From JAGTVG01 sp963820995 (lineage in GTDB: Bacteria; Bacteroidota; Bacteroidia; Cytophagales; Cyclobacteriaceae), in NCBI GenBank assembly GCA_963820995.1, contig CAWGCL010000011.1, positions 186,001 through 250,000 of the forward strand: a stretch of DNA of 64,000 bases. Direction: 5' to 3'. The notes beneath the pieces were generated by a model. The model saw nothing but the letters and a program-made list of their open reading frames with translations, was not told the origin of the DNA and searched no databases. Shown piece after piece: positions 30,261-42,777 of this stretch; position 1 is the first letter of the stretch; every line of letters starts with the position of its first letter. The translations under genes and the position numbers were made by a program.

Positions 30261-32911
30261 TTAAATCAATTTCCCTGGTTCTCCTGAAAATATCACTTTG
30301 TCAATTTCAAGTTTGCCTTCCGCCATATTGAGGCTTAATTCCTTTCCTTTCAGACTGACCGTTCCAAATCCAGAGTTTGTGGATACAAAACTGGTAAAAT
30401 CACCGATCTTTGAATCGATAAAGAGTGTTTTGTCAACTGCATCATAACGTAACCCGGTAAGACCCTGCATCAAGCCATAGCTGGCAATTGCTCGTGCATA
30501 CCAGCTACCACATTCATATTCATTAAAAGGATTTCTTACTTTGCCGTCATACCTTCCCTGCATGCTCTTACAATATCCAGTCCTTCATCCACCATCGCCT
30601 GCAAGCATAAGGTGCGAAGCCACCTGGTACTCTATACCTGTCCATACCTCATTGCTGTACACAAAAGGTAAGGAAGGTTGTTCCTCCTTTCGGCCAGGAA
30701 CAAAGCAGCAAGCCACCTTCATTCCCCATAGCATAAGTAGGCCTTTGTGGATTCGCATGGTCGGTCAGATCATCTTCAAATTGTATTTATAGACTGCGTT
30801 CAAGTGACTTTTTACTTTTTCAGGATCTACAGGGTCTTCAAGCCCACACATTCTGGCGATCCATACACCTAAGACACCATCTGAGATACAGCCTTTTCCA
30901 TATTGATATTTTGGGCCTTCTTCTCCAGAAGCGCTCTGGCTTCATCAGAATAATGACCACCCATTGATTTCGTTGATGCTTCAATCGGATTAGGTGCAGT
31001 AAGGCCTTCTACCTGTATCTTCTGATAGAAATATTCACCATCATATAGCTCGTCTTCCATGAATTTTCTGCCCTTTTTATATAGTTTTTTGTACTCAGAT
31101 ACGCTTTCATTCAGAACATTTCCCATTTCAGTCATTGCAAGAAGAGCTCCCAGGTAGAAACTGGTGCACATGCCATTAGGCCCCCAGAACTCTATGTCGT
31201 AGGTATTATGATGCGGTTCTTCCAGCACACCATGACCCCTCGGGTCCCATGTGGAAATACAATAGTCCATACTGGTCTTGACCATAGGGTACATTTTTTT
31301 CAACCACTCGGTATCGCCGTTAATGCGCCATTCCCTGTAAACTTTCATAATGCCACCCAGCTGTCCATCTGCCGCTGAATAAAATCCATGATCCGCTGGT
31401 CTGATGGGCAGGAAAGCCCTGAAAGTCTGATGGCCTTCCACACTCTGGCTTTCACAAAATTCAGTGTACCTAAGGCTTCTTTCCATAGATGGAAATAAAT
31501 GTGGAATGGCCTGGGCATAATTCCATACGTGGGTACAGGTACCATGGCAGCAACCCCAGTTATCGCCACAACCTTCGTAATTCCAGAGCCGTCCATCATA
31601 TTGTCGCATTACCGTTGGAGACTTCAGAATGGTTAAATTGGCTGCCACAGATTCAATTACCTCGTCTGGGAGTGTGCTGGAATAGAAAGAATCCGTAAAG
31701 GCCTTAGATTTCTTAAAGAGGTTATCATAATTTGATCCAAAATACTGTAAAACCTCTTCCACATTATTAAACCTGCTACTATACCAGGGCTTATAATATT
31801 GTCCTGTGAAATCCTTATCATAGGGATCCAGGCCTTTATCTGAAGGAGAATTACAACATCCTGACTCCGGATCACATTTTGTATTTTTTTCTGCCCCTTC
31901 GTCATTTCCGTATTTGAGATCAGAATCAGGAACGTACCATGCCATTAGAACGCGGATGGTCTTTTCCTCACCGGCACCAATCCTGAATGGTACATAAATC
32001 GATGCCCCGGGTGCATCCTTGGCAACCGGATCAACCTGCTTCAATTCCCCGCTTTTTATACTTTCCCAAATCATAGTTAAGGGGTCAAACCATCCCCCTC
32101 TGAACCAGCAGTAATCGACAACAGTTCCTGGTTCATTACATGCAATAGCAAAATCCGCCTTCAGAGAAGGATTATCTTTAGTCCCTTTTTCAGAAAGAAT
32201 AAAACCATTTTTCAATTCGTTAATTGAATTTTCACCTCCTCTTTCTGTCAGGAAATTTTTAGCATTATACGAAAAAGTACCCTCAAGGGCTTGATTGCTT
32301 GTGTTTTTAAAATTATACTCAAATCCACCGACTGGCAGGCTGGAATTATCAGGATCATTCGGGATAAATGGATTCCACCCGGTAACTTTTATTTCTAAAG
32401 GGATATCCTCATCTTCCAGCTGAATGATGCCAAAAGGAAATCGGGCTTTGAAAGTCATATTACTAAACCTAGGTAATCCGTATGTATTACCACCCAGGCC
32501 ATTTCCAGCCCCTCTCTGGCCGAATTTCTTCCAATCGGGCACTGGCCCCTCCAATACTTTTGCTCCTTTTTCAAGACCTTTGATTGATATGGCCGCAAAC
32601 ATGCTGGGCTCATTGAATAAATCGGGTTTGTGACGTAGGGACATATGTGATAGAGCTCCAGTGCCTTCCATGCAGAACATCCCTGTACCCATTCCCCCAA
32701 TGGGGAAGGCAATGCGGTTATTATATGCTCCCTCATAAGGACTATTGTAGGCTCTTTTAGCTGTGTGCTTTAATTTTGGGGAATACTGTTCTTTTGTAAG
32801 ATGTTGTTTCTCTTCAGTAACCTCTGCAAATGAAACAGGTACAGCTGCTGCTGTAGCACCTACTGCCCCCACTTTTTTCAGGAAGGAACGGCGATTGGAT
32901 TTGTTTTTCAT
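30261..32911 (-). CDS. GH116-type glycosidase, frameshifted C-terminus
   Basis: The main frame (30869-32911, 680 residues) starts with a Tat-type leader (NRRSFLKKVGAVGATAAA). It contains the GBA2-type N-terminal domain (FPIGGMGTGMFCMEGTGALS) and the DUF608/GH116 catalytic barrel with GCGDNWGCCHGTCTHVWNYA and the acid/base region HHNTYDIEFWGPNG. After breaks around 30560-30880 it continues into the C-terminal piece 30261-30563 (NPFNEYECGSWYARAIASYG). The whole is about 880 residues, normal for the family, which includes non-lysosomal glucosylceramidases, beta-glucosidases and beta-xylosidases. It is likely exported folded. Confidence 0.8.
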
Positions 32912-33342
32912 AGAATTTGTAATTAAATGATCAGGTATCAGATTTACATAAAAATATATGAGAATTAAAAATCAGCGAGATTTTTTCCGCACTTAAAAAT
33001 AAATATTTATAAAGGATTTGCCTATTTCCTGAACACATTTCAATTCCTAATCAGATAAGAATTTGTTTTATTAATTATTCAACAGAATAGTAGTATCGTT
33101 ACAAGATTCTATTATATATTGTGAGTTTATGTTCAAAAGTTATTGATAATTTAGAATCAATAAGGATGAACCCCCGGAACCCTAATATTGGATTATATTA
33201 TCGAGCTTACTCACAACGTGACTAAACATTCTGGTTAAATCTTGTTCCGTGAATTATTAACGGAAGATTCTTATTCAAGGTATTTTTAGGAATATTGATT
33301 TCGTTTGCTTAATTTTGCAGATTAAACTAAACTTTATAACCA
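32912..33342. other. Intergenic spacer between divergent genes
   Basis: A 431-base AT-rich stretch lies between the GH116 gene (minus) and the small secreted protein (plus). It must contain two promoters. I see no open frame, RNA or repeat. Confidence 0.5.
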
Positions 33343-34060
33343 TGAAAAAACCCTTTATTGTAAGTATTACCCTTATGGCTTTACTGAGCCTTACCTGTGT
33401 CAAGCACAGAACGTTGTCTTCGAGACAATATATTTAAAACCCAATACCCAAAATCTTAAAGAGCTGAGTGAAAACATGAAAGCTCACAATGAAAAGTACC
33501 ATGCTGAAGGACCTTATACTGCCAGTACATGGCAGGTGATCACTGGAGAACATACCGGGCTAATTTCCTGGATTATGGGACCTTTTACCTTCGCTGACCT
33601 TGACAATCGCCCAGGTGAAGGAGGTCATGATGAAGATTGGATGGGTAATGTAATGTCTAATACCCATGGAATGAAAGACGGAAATTACTGGAAGATGTGG
33701 AATGATTTTGGCCATATGCCGTCTGAAGATTTTCAGGGAGCAATCATGCGTGTGAGATATGTAAAACTTAAGCAAGGAAAAAATGAAGAGTATCGGCATC
33801 TATTGAATGCTATTCAAAAAGTATATGATGCCAATAGTTTTAAAAGTAGCATGGGAGTTTATGATAACTGGTCGAATGGCGGAGAGGCCGATGTAGCCCT
33901 TGTATGGCAATATCCGGACTGGGCTACTTTTGATGATGATATGCAGTTTTGGAAAAAGTATGAAGAAGTACATGGCGATAATTCCTGGGCCACTTTTATT
34001 GAGGCAATAAATGATTATACGGAAAGTGCATGGGATGAAACGTACCAAAGAATGGAATAA
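33343..34060 (+). CDS. Small secreted protein of unknown function, one frameshift
   Basis: The ATG at 33343 begins a signal peptide (MKKPFIVSITLMALLSL). A break near 33402 leads into CQAQNVVFETIYLKP and the long frame that ends at 34060, about 235 residues in all. Notable patterns are TASTWQVITGEHTG, IMRVRYVKLKQGKNEEY and VWQYPDWATFDDDMQFWKKYEEVHG, rich in Trp, with two halves of similar length. This looks like a dimeric alpha-beta-barrel type fold, but I do not recognise a family. A terminator follows at 34117. Confidence 0.6.
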
Positions 34061-34116
34061 TCTGGGGAGAAATTCAATATCTCTGCATCATAAATTAACA
34101 TTGATCTAATCATATA

Positions 34117-34141
34117 GGCTTCCTGCAAGGAGGCCTTTTTT
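34117..34141 (+). terminator. Rho-independent terminator
   Basis: An 8-bp stem with one G-U pair (GGCTTCCT and AGGAGGCC), loop GCA, is followed by six T. It ends the transcript of the small secreted protein. Confidence 0.75.
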
Positions 34142-34357
34142 ATGCTTTTACCCTGCCAAAACCCCCATTTAAAAAAATATTCTTATGAAAGGAAATACAT
34201 GAAAAAAGTGTTTTAAATGGATAAAAACGATTATTGGGATTCTTTAAACTGCATTATGTCCAGGAAGTTATATGCGAGCGCGCAGGATAAAAAGTACCTA
34301 ATGGAAATAAAATATCCTTCAAAATGACAAATTACATCTGATTGTCTTTTGCATAAT

Positions 34358-34373
34358 TAGACCGACCGGTCTG
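34358..34373. promoter_or_regulatory. TetR/NemR-like operator palindrome
   Basis: TAGACC-GACC-GGTCTG is a near-perfect palindrome matching the TAGACC-N4-GGTCTA form bound by NemR and related TetR-family repressors. It lies about 230 bases upstream of the beta-helix gene. No tetR-family gene is in the window, so the link is inferred from the motif alone. Confidence 0.4.
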
Positions 34374-34603
34374 TTCATATATATTATACTGAATATTTTC
34401 ACATAGTAAACAGCAGAATTTTTATAAAGGGCATAGATTTCTAAGAGATTAAGATAATCCTCCGTGTCTGGAACTTTTTAATGAATCCTGGAATTATATA
34501 TTATATAAGGCTGATATTTTTTAAAGGAATTTCTCTCCATCAGGAGAGCCGGATATTGGCCACACCTTATAATCGTTCATTTTGCAACTCAAACTAAGGG
34601 ATC

Positions 34604-36961
34604 ATGAAAACCCACACCTTAAAATCGATCATTGTTCTCTCATTGATATGCTTTCCGAATATGATATTTTCCCAAACCGACTTTTACGGTGGAAATGTCA
34701 GCGGCGTATGGACTTTGGAAGGTTCTCCTTACCGGATATTTGACCATGTGACTATCCCGGATGATTCGACACTGAACATAGAAGGAGGTGTTCAGGTTGA
34801 GTTTCAAGGGCACTATGCTTTTCAAGTCCAGGGAAATATCATTGCCAGTGGAACAGCTTCAGACAGTATTTTTTTCACCGTAAATGATACCACAGGATTT
34901 TCAAATCCTGCCATAAATGATGGCGGTTGGGGTGGTATACGAATCATTGATATAAATACTGAAAACGATTCTTCGATATTTGAATATTGTTCATTTCAAT
35001 ATGGCAAAGCGTTTGCTGACTATTGGCACGATAATTCAGGAGGAGCCTTATGCATCATTCGTTTTAATAAAGTTCGCGTATCGAATTGTTTGTTTACACA
35101 TAATATGGCATCAGGAACTGAAGTCCCTTCGGGAGGCGCGATACATCTGGCATGGTCGGATATAAAGATTCAAATGAATAAATTTGAGCATAATGAGGCT
35201 GTATCCGGTGGAGCTATACAAATGCATGAATCAGATCCTGAATTCAGCCAAAACCTGTTTGCAAATAATCTGGCAAGAGAAGGAGGGAGCATCTCCGTTG
35301 GAAGTTCATCAAATCCTACATTTTATAAAGATTCAATAATTAACAATCAAGCCACAGAATTTGGAGGAGGAATAATGTGCTGGGATAAATCTGTTATTGA
35401 CTTCAATGGTGTTCAATTTCACAGAAACTCTGCCCCCTGGGGAGGAGGACTTGGATTAGCGGGAATAAAGGCAAGTTTCGACGAATGTACAATTAAGGAA
35501 AATACGGCGGTTAATCTGGGAGGAGGAATAGCCTCAGATTTCAGCCATGTAACCATAAATAATTCAACAATTGCTTCCAATTCTGCCAGCATGAGCGGGG
35601 GCATCCATGCCTGGTATGATACACTTACGGTGGACAATTGCCAGTTCAATGACAACCGGGCTGACTTTGGCGGAGGCCTCCATGCTGATTTCAGTCAATT
35701 ATCTTTAAGTAATTCAACTTTTTCTGAAAATTCAGCGGTCAATGGGGGGAGTACATTTCTGGAACTGCGATCTTAAGGTATCCGCCACTGACTTCATCAG
35801 TAACCTGGCAGATAATGAGGGTGGTGCCATTGAGGCTAACTATGCGGATACCCTGGTATTCGATCGTCCACATCAACTGCTCATAGAACAGAGTAATTTT
35901 CAAGGAAACGATGCTGTATTCAGGGCTGGCGCTGTTAAATTCAGTCAGCCGGATAGTGACACTTCTTTTGCCAATATCCGGATCGATAAAAGTGTATTCA
36001 AATCAAATCATGCTGAAAGGGTGGCTGGGCTCCTGATTCGGGGAAAATTCAAGGATTTTAGTATCACTGGAACGAAGTTTATACTGAACAGAACGGATCT
36101 TTGGAATGGCGGAGCATCCTTTGCACTGGGATGCACCGGACAGGTTATAAATTGTCTTTTTGCTGAAAACCATTCTGCCTCAGGCAATCCCGGGGCTTCA
36201 GGAGCAAGCAATGGTTCTTTTATACATTACATCAACTGTACTTTTGCAAATAACTCCGCCTCAGATGCAGGCGCGTTATCCGTACACCGGGACGGCAAAG
36301 CTAGTGTCTCCAATTGCATATTCTGGAATAACATCCCGAAGCAGATTGCTGTTCGGGGAATTCGTGAAGGTGCATTTTCTGAATTGTATGTGAACCATAG
36401 CAATATTCAGCACGGAAAGGATTCCATTGAAGTGGATTCTCTTGCAGCACTATATTGGGGTAATGGGAACATCAGTGAGGAACCCTTGTTCTATGATGCG
36501 AATAACGGAGATTATCGTTTACAGGATGAAAGTCCATGTATTGATGCAGGAACTGATTCGCTGGATATTAATGGGACCTGCATATATGCCCCGGAAACGG
36601 ATATGGATATGAACTTGCGACCCCAGGAAGGATCTACCTTAATTGATATGGGTGCATACGAGAATCAGAATGTACTTTCGATACCCTCCTCTATGGGTCA
36701 GATAATTCATGGATTACTGCCTATCCCAATCCTTTTGATCATCAATTGAACATAAACCTGAGAATCCATGAGCCCTCGCTGGTCTCTATTATTATTTATA
36801 GTATAACTGGCAGGAAAGTCGCCGATATAATTCACCATACGCTTAAACCCGGGGAACATCATTTTTATTGGAATCCTGAGCACGTTGGAGGTGGTATGTA
36901 CATCGTAAAATGCATTTCAGAGCATAATGAACTTTCCAAGTTGATTCTTTTTGTGCATTAA
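34604..36961 (+). CDS. Right-handed beta-helix surface protein with T9SS sorting domain, frameshifted
   Basis: A signal peptide ends FSQ. Residues 25-700 carry repeated parallel beta-helix turns with polymorphic-outer-membrane-like GGA/GGI and FxxNxA motifs (SGGAIHLA, GGAIQMHES, FGGGIMCWD). The first frame ends at 35776. Six G at 35745-35750 should be five, which restores NGGVHFWNCDL and the frame to 36749. A second break near 36710 leads to ITAYPNPFDHQLNINL and the final piece ending 36961. That tail (IYSITGRKVAD, GMYIVKC, LSKLILFVH) is a type A T9SS C-terminal domain, so the protein is secreted by T9SS and probably surface-attached. It may bind or cleave glycans. Confidence 0.8.
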
Positions 36962-37127
36962 TCAGCTAAAACCGGAAGGATAACCGGCTTCCCGGGTTCC
37001 GGGTGTCTTTATTCTATTTTCTGCAGATCAATTCAAAATAGATCAGGCACAATTCCTCCACCTGAATATCGTGATCAGAGTACGACTAGGATCAATGTTA
37101 ATCCAGGCCAAAATAGATTACAGGTTC

Positions 37128-37836
37128 CTATTCCTTTTTCTCAAAGACGGCTTTGTAGATGATCCCAGCTATGATAGCGCCGACTATTGGTGCCACCCAG
37201 AACAGCCACAACTGTCCTATTGCCCAATCGCCTACAAACAAAGCTTTGATGATGTACTTCTGGCTGGATTTACCGAGGTGTTGGTAACAGGAATGCTGAT
37301 CAGGTGAATAAGGGTCAGACCCAAACCGATGGCGATGCCGTGCAAAACCCGCTGGAGCCCTCTTGTCAGTTGCACCCCATGAATGATCATTAAAAACATC
37401 ATCGTCATTACTACCTCTGCATATACAGTGCTGCCGTAAGACTAGTAACCCGCCGGGTGAATGCGCACCATAACCGTTAGCAGGCAAATCCACCGCAGTT
37501 CAAAATCAGGCTTGCCACTGGCAATTACAATAGAGTACAGCGGCACCACATATACCCCCCAGTACCTGAGCAACTGATGTATGGCAATAATTCCTTCCCT
37601 TCAAATCTTCCGCCAACCCAGAGGCCAAACGAGACAGCCGGATTAAAATGTGCGCCTGAAACATGCCCCAACCCATAGACCAGGGTCAGGACAGTAAGGC
37701 CAAAAGCTAATGATACGCCTAGAAGTCCGATACCCACTTCCGGAAATGCAGCTGCAAGAACAGCGCTGCCACATCCTCCCAGAACGAGCCAGAAGGTGCC
37801 GATAAACTCAGCAGTTAGTTTTTTTTGCAAGTTCAT
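37128..37836 (-). pseudogene. aqpZ: Aquaporin Z-type channel, frameshifted
   Basis: The start at 37836 gives MNLQKKLTAEFIGTFWLVLGGCGSAVLAA, the standard MIP-family first helix, followed by the first NPA loop (SGAHFNPAVS). After breaks near 37540, 37480, 37400, 37320 and 37265, the pieces read through HGATDKRAPAGFA to the second loop region and the final helix LWLFWVAPIVGAIIAGIIYK. Corrected length is about 230 residues, usual for AqpZ. It is an inner-membrane water channel. At least four breaks in a housekeeping-type gene argue for sequence error. Confidence 0.65.
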
Positions 37837-38057
37837 GGTTAGTAAATTTTGTGTGTTAGATTAGTAGATTCATCTCCCAGAAAAGAATGTAAAATCATCT
37901 TAATATAAGAAAATTTTATTAAGAGGTAATTATTTAAATGAATTTTTCCGCTAATTATAAACAACCCCATAACTGTCTTTTTGATCAGAATTCAGTTTTT
38001 TATAAAAATGAAACCTATATTGTACCCTTAAAATCAAAGTTCAACTTTGTCTGAAGG

Positions 38058-40501
38058 TTACTTATCTCGACCAAAAATCTTCTTAATTGTACTAACTTCG
38101 ATGTGTGTAAGATTTTTAATGTCAATGAGATTATCGGGCGCCCTGTTTAGTGAAATGCTTATGGCCTGAAACCTAAATCGAATATGCATCAGATAGTTGT
38201 ATGAAAGCACAAATTCGTCATACATAGATTTACGAATCACCTGCTGAATTAAAGTTTTTTTATTCTAAGTGAATTCGTTTCGTCATTTTGTCATGAAGTG
38301 AGTACAGTCTGATGAAGCTCATAATCGGCAATAGTACTTTCTTAATATCCAGATTGACTTGATCCCCTGAGTGGTCTTTATCAATGATCTTTCCAGACAA
38401 ACTCAAAGGGGCTTTATATTTTATAATCGATTGGGCCATATGATAAAAGAATCCTGATTTCCCTTCGAATTTCTTGTTCACATACTGCGCTGAGGCCCGT
38501 CACAAAAGAATCATTTCCAAAAACTCCCCTAAAATCGAAAAATATAGTGGCATCCATAACGCTTTGAGGATCACTTTCATTTATCCATTCTGAAAAGTAA
38601 GATTTCCAAACAGACAAAGGTTGAGTCCATTTTGGATTCGAGCCATAATATTCCCATCACAAAATTTATATCCTACGGCGTTTAAATCATCGCACACATT
38701 CTTCCTAAATTTCAAAAAATAATCAAATGCCTTAAACAAGTTTTTTCCCTTTTACAATTTCAAAAACTATTGCATTGTCCTGATCGTGCTCAAGGTTTTT
38801 CCTTTCGGCCTTCGCTTCCCATAACCATAAATACAAAATCGCAAGGAGGTTCTCCAAGACTTTCGAAGGCCAGATAGAATTACTATATTGCAATGGCGTC
38901 TGAAACCGAAGTGATTATTCGTCTAATATTATGGGTATTGTCTCCGCTTTAAAAAGTGCGTTAACAACACCGGTACACGATTATAAATCTTAAGGATTTG
39001 ATCGATATCTTGTGTTATTTCGATCTCCTTAATCAGATGGCGGACCTAATTTTGTTGCATCGCACGATATCCGAATAGCTCACCACCCGATGATTTTTTC
39101 ATTCTATTTTTGGAGCCAGATGTGAAATTTTTTCATTCTAAGAGAATAGTGCTTCGTACAAAAGAGCATTTTCTGAAATGGAGATGACTGGCGAAGTCAT
39201 GATTTCCATTACAGTTATCTGTGTCCAGGTTTTAAGCCATTACTCGTTTTTTCAAAAAATCACTATCATTGATGATTCCAATCATCTATTTTCACTATGG
39301 ATAAAAATGGCATTTCTATTTTTCGCGGACATCAGCGTTGCCGCCTTGTGAATAGGGGTTTCAACTCAGCGTTAAAACAACTCAAAATAAATTCTTAATG
39401 GGTTGATTCATGAGAAGCAGAGAAGTTTGAAGCTCTTGAGAAGCTGCTCTGTTTCCTTTTCGAGTGGTTTTGCTGAGTAATTTCCTTAGTAACTATAATG
39501 TAGCCATTGTCATACGCCATAATTAATTTCAGAAACAGATAGCATCACATCTTTTTCATTAGTCTGAACAAATGATTTGCGTTTCCATCGATACTGATTT
39601 TTTGGGATCTTCAAATGAAGCAAGATAAGGTCCCAATCTGCAGTAAAGATATCTTCAAATTTAAGAGACATAATCGTTGAAGAGTCAAAGCCGATCAGAT
39701 CATTAAACTTAATATTTGAAAAGATTATAGCCTGCCCTAGTAGCATTAAGGTACCCTCTGTGCTGGCTTCCACTAGAGATTTATATTTTTGTTTGGATAA
39801 TAAAAGTTCAGATTCGGCATCCTTCCGCTTATTTTCGATATTCAGGCTTTGCCGGATAACGAATGAAATAACCACGGAAATAAACAGGGTAATTAAAAGA
39901 GAAATCCTCACCAGTCTCTTTCGAATGGTTTTGATTTCCTCATTAACATCCTCAAGATAAATGCCCGTGCCAATAATCCAACCCCATGGCTTATATCCCC
40001 GGACATAAGATAATTTTGGAACGATCCGGGTAGAATCATCCTTCCATTGCCACATATAATCAATATAACCTTCACCATCTTGAGCGACTAATTCAGTGGC
40101 CTCAACGAATAAGTTCTTACCCTTTGGATCTTTATATTCAGTGAGATCTGAATCAATTAATTCTGATATATACGGATGCATGATCATGGTAGGATGCTCG
40201 TCTATTATCCAGAAATAATCTTTATTCTCATCGCCATACCTAATTTGCTCGATCTTTGCTGCGGCTGTTCTTTGGGCTTCTTCCCGGGTTATGTTTTGAT
40301 TTTTATATTTCGTTATCATATTCTTCCAGCAAACTCCATGCCGTATTGGTTAATTCACTAATCATCTCTTTTTTCTTTCCATGATATTCATTTCAAAAGA
40401 AGGAATGATAAAAATAACATGGAAAGAATAAATAATCCAATGGCGGCTATAGAAGGAAAAACGATACTTAAATAAAACTTATGTAGATCCTTGCCAGGCA
40501 T
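38058..40501 (-). pseudogene. Cache-PAS-CBS-DUF294 nucleotidyltransferase signalling protein, broken
   Basis: The ATG ending at 40501 opens MPGKDLHKFYLSIVFP and a first membrane helix. Through a dozen breaks the minus strand then reads: a periplasmic single Cache domain (DYFWIIDEHPTMIMHP, GWIIGTGIYLEDV); a second helix (LLITLFISVVISFVI); a PAS domain (YKSLVEASTEGTLML); a CBS pair (AATLMSAKNRNAIFI, IMTSPVISISENAL); a DUF294 GlnD-like nucleotidyltransferase (FVFMVMGSEGRKE, DQDNAIVFE); and its C-terminal domain (MTKRIHLE, MYDEFVLSYNYLMHIR). Only 39510-40319 is a long open stretch. DUF294-CBS proteins are typically encoded with DUF4212/acetate-type symporters, as here, and probably regulate them; the Cache input suggests sensing of the substrate. 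Confidence 0.6.
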
Positions 40502-40513
40502 TTTAAGAAAAAA

Positions 40514-41261
40514 TCACAACTTAATAACTTTTATGATGTTGTTGTCTGTATCAAATATACAAAATCCATTTCGTTTATTCTGGTTAGTAATTGGTGGCAA
40601 TCCGAAACAAATGGGTTTATCCTTTAGCTTATATCGTTTGTACCTGTATTGTTTAAATTTATTTCTCGTGGCTGTAAAAAATCCCTTGAGATGCGTATGT
40701 CCGGTAAAGCTGACTGAACAATTCAATGTATCCATGAAATTGAAAATGCTGACTGAATTCATCTCGGTATGTATAAAACTCTTTTTTAAGTCCGGAAATA
40801 TTGGGATAAACATAATGGGTAAAGAGAATATTGTACCCATTTGCTTCCATAACATGATACTCAGGCAATGACCTTAAATATTCAAGGTCATCCTCCTTGT
40901 AAATGGATTAAGATCGTTTTCTTCATGAAGCCATAAGGTATTGTTGGCCAATTTGATGCCTTTGATGATAATTCAACTGATACCAGTTGTCCGGAAAGTC
41001 AAAAAAATTACAGTGTTTAGGAATGATGCTGGCAGCATGAATGTCATGATTTCCCAGAATAACTGTACTGCAATTTGCCCGAATCAACGAGAGGCATTCA
41101 TGTGCATTTCGTGAATGGAGATAATCGTAATATGGAACACTAAATCCGGAGATATCCCCAAGGCAGATGATTTCATCACAGCTGAACTTCTCAATTGCTC
41201 TCAGTGCTTCTTTAAGGCTAATAAGATCTTCATGAATGTCTGTAATAATTGCTAATCTCAT
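40514..41261 (-). CDS. Cytoplasmic metallophosphoesterase, frameshifted
   Basis: The ATG ending at 41261 gives MRLAIITDIHEDLISLKEAL without a signal peptide. Metallophosphoesterase blocks are DIHED, GDISG, GNHD, THYVYP and GHTH. A break near 40900-40870 joins the first piece to the rest, which ends at 40514. Corrected length is about 245 residues. The gene begins next to the porin end and stops 12 bases before the Cache-PAS-CBS-DUF294 gene, so they share a transcript. The second-messenger or substrate is unknown. Confidence 0.65.
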
Positions 41262-41349
41262 GATCAAGATAACAAATATGATAAAATACCCATGATCGAA
41301 ATCAACCCGTAAACACCCTGATTGATAATGCTTCGCCAAGAAACTCAAT

Positions 41350-42772
41350 TTACAACCAAATGTGATTTGCAGGGTAACTTGTCCCTTCAATCCATTTTGT
41401 GCTATTCCGTTTGACTGTGATGCATCAAACTTATATATCGGGCGTGTGCTGTACTGCAAGGTGACTTTTGCGTTGTGCTTATTAATGAAATAATTCAACC
41501 CGAGATCATACTGCAACGATGGCGCTTCAATCGCCTCAAATGATTTATATGTACCGGTGATATAGGGCATGAAGGCACTGCCATTTTCAAATGATGGAAA
41601 CTTCAATCCAAATTGAGCGTACAGGATGTTGCCTGTACCCAATGTTGGTTGTACATTTCCAGCTCCCATTACACTGCGGTTGGCATATTCGTCTCCTAAC
41701 TGCTCTTCATTACCAATAACGGTGGATGTGTTGAATACGCCGATATTTCTCAGGTAATTTTTGCCATAGTTCATATTTTGAAACAAAACATAGGTATTTA
41801 TTAAATAGCCCTTATTGCCAACTGCATGGTTATAGAACACATCCAAACCAAAAATAGTTTGGTTGTATAGTTTGAGAGAATCACTTCCGGTGCCAGGATC
41901 AAGCGTATAGGTTGATTTGGGATGATTGTAAAAACCAGCGCCAATATTAAATAATTCCTGACCATCCATACAAAGCCCTATTTCATATGGGTAGCTTGTC
42001 TTTTTCAATGTCTTTGAACATAAATTTCACATAACCAGCCTGTGCCCAGGTACTTGTATATGCATTTTTTGCTGCCAGATCGGAATTGAAGCCCGTGGTG
42101 GTTCTCTCAGTCCGTATATATGGATTTCGCCATTCTGAAAGGGTTGATTAAAAGCCAAATCGATAATCCAGCCTGTTGAGTTGTCCTTTAACGTAAAACC
42201 CAAATTGGCGGGCAAACTGGTCATTGGTTTCAATCGTGTACCAGTTGAAGATGGGGGCATCCAAAGTCATAAAGTTGAGTGTGGAAGCATTGGCCATCCT
42301 GGAAACGCCATTCCAGTAATGAAGGCCCGTGCCTACATAAAGCTTTTTTGGGATAATAGTAAATTCTGTCCATACATCATGTATGTAAAGCTGAGGCTTT
42401 TTGCCGTCGGCTCCACCTGAATACCCGCCTTTGTTGAAGGTTTGATTGTTTATGCCGAAGTGTGTCAAAATCATCCAGCGAGGCCCCATTTGAGCATAAA
42501 ACAGCATTCGTGCTCTGCGGATACCGATGTTGGTGGATGAATTGTCAGGCGTTAAATCGTAACCTATGGTGCCGGGATTATTGTCAACAAAGTTGGTCCA
42601 TATTTGCGCCCAGGTAAGAAGCCTAAAATAGTATGAGCCGTCTTCAGTGACATTTATTTTTATAGGTTTGTATTGTTGAGGCTCTTTTTTCAATTCAGCT
42701 TTTTCCTGTGCTCATTGCATTTCCATTGATCAGAAATACAGTTGCGATTATTATTAGTATAAACTTTCTCAT
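41350..42772 (-). CDS. Outer-membrane porin (OprO/P-like), frameshifted
   Basis: The ATG ending at 42772 gives the signal MRKFILIIIATVFLINGNA. After a shift near 42705 it reads AQEKAELKKEPQQYKP and the long piece ending near 42148. Further breaks near 42150-42000 lead to 42008-41350. Barrel features include alternating aromatic strands, IGIRRARMLFYAQMGPRW, FMPYITGTYKSFEA and a final QVTLQITFG strand. As written, the last frame runs on into the metallophosphoesterase gene; one missing T at about 41353 would give a stop. It resembles phosphate-selective-porin-like proteins and probably feeds the symporter encoded upstream. Confidence 0.6.
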
Positions 42773-42777
42773 AATAT

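Larger units (their letters stand above)
34061..34603. other. Intergenic region with terminator and operator-like palindrome
   Basis: This 543-base spacer holds the terminator at 34117-34141 and a TetR-type palindrome at 34358-34373, described separately. No open frame of note was seen. The promoter of the beta-helix gene should lie in its right half. Confidence 0.5.

Noticed and set aside
40923..42008. A single porin-phosphoesterase fusion protein
   Set aside because: The join has no linker, and the second half starts with a native-looking ATG (41261); one missing T at the porin end explains the read-through.
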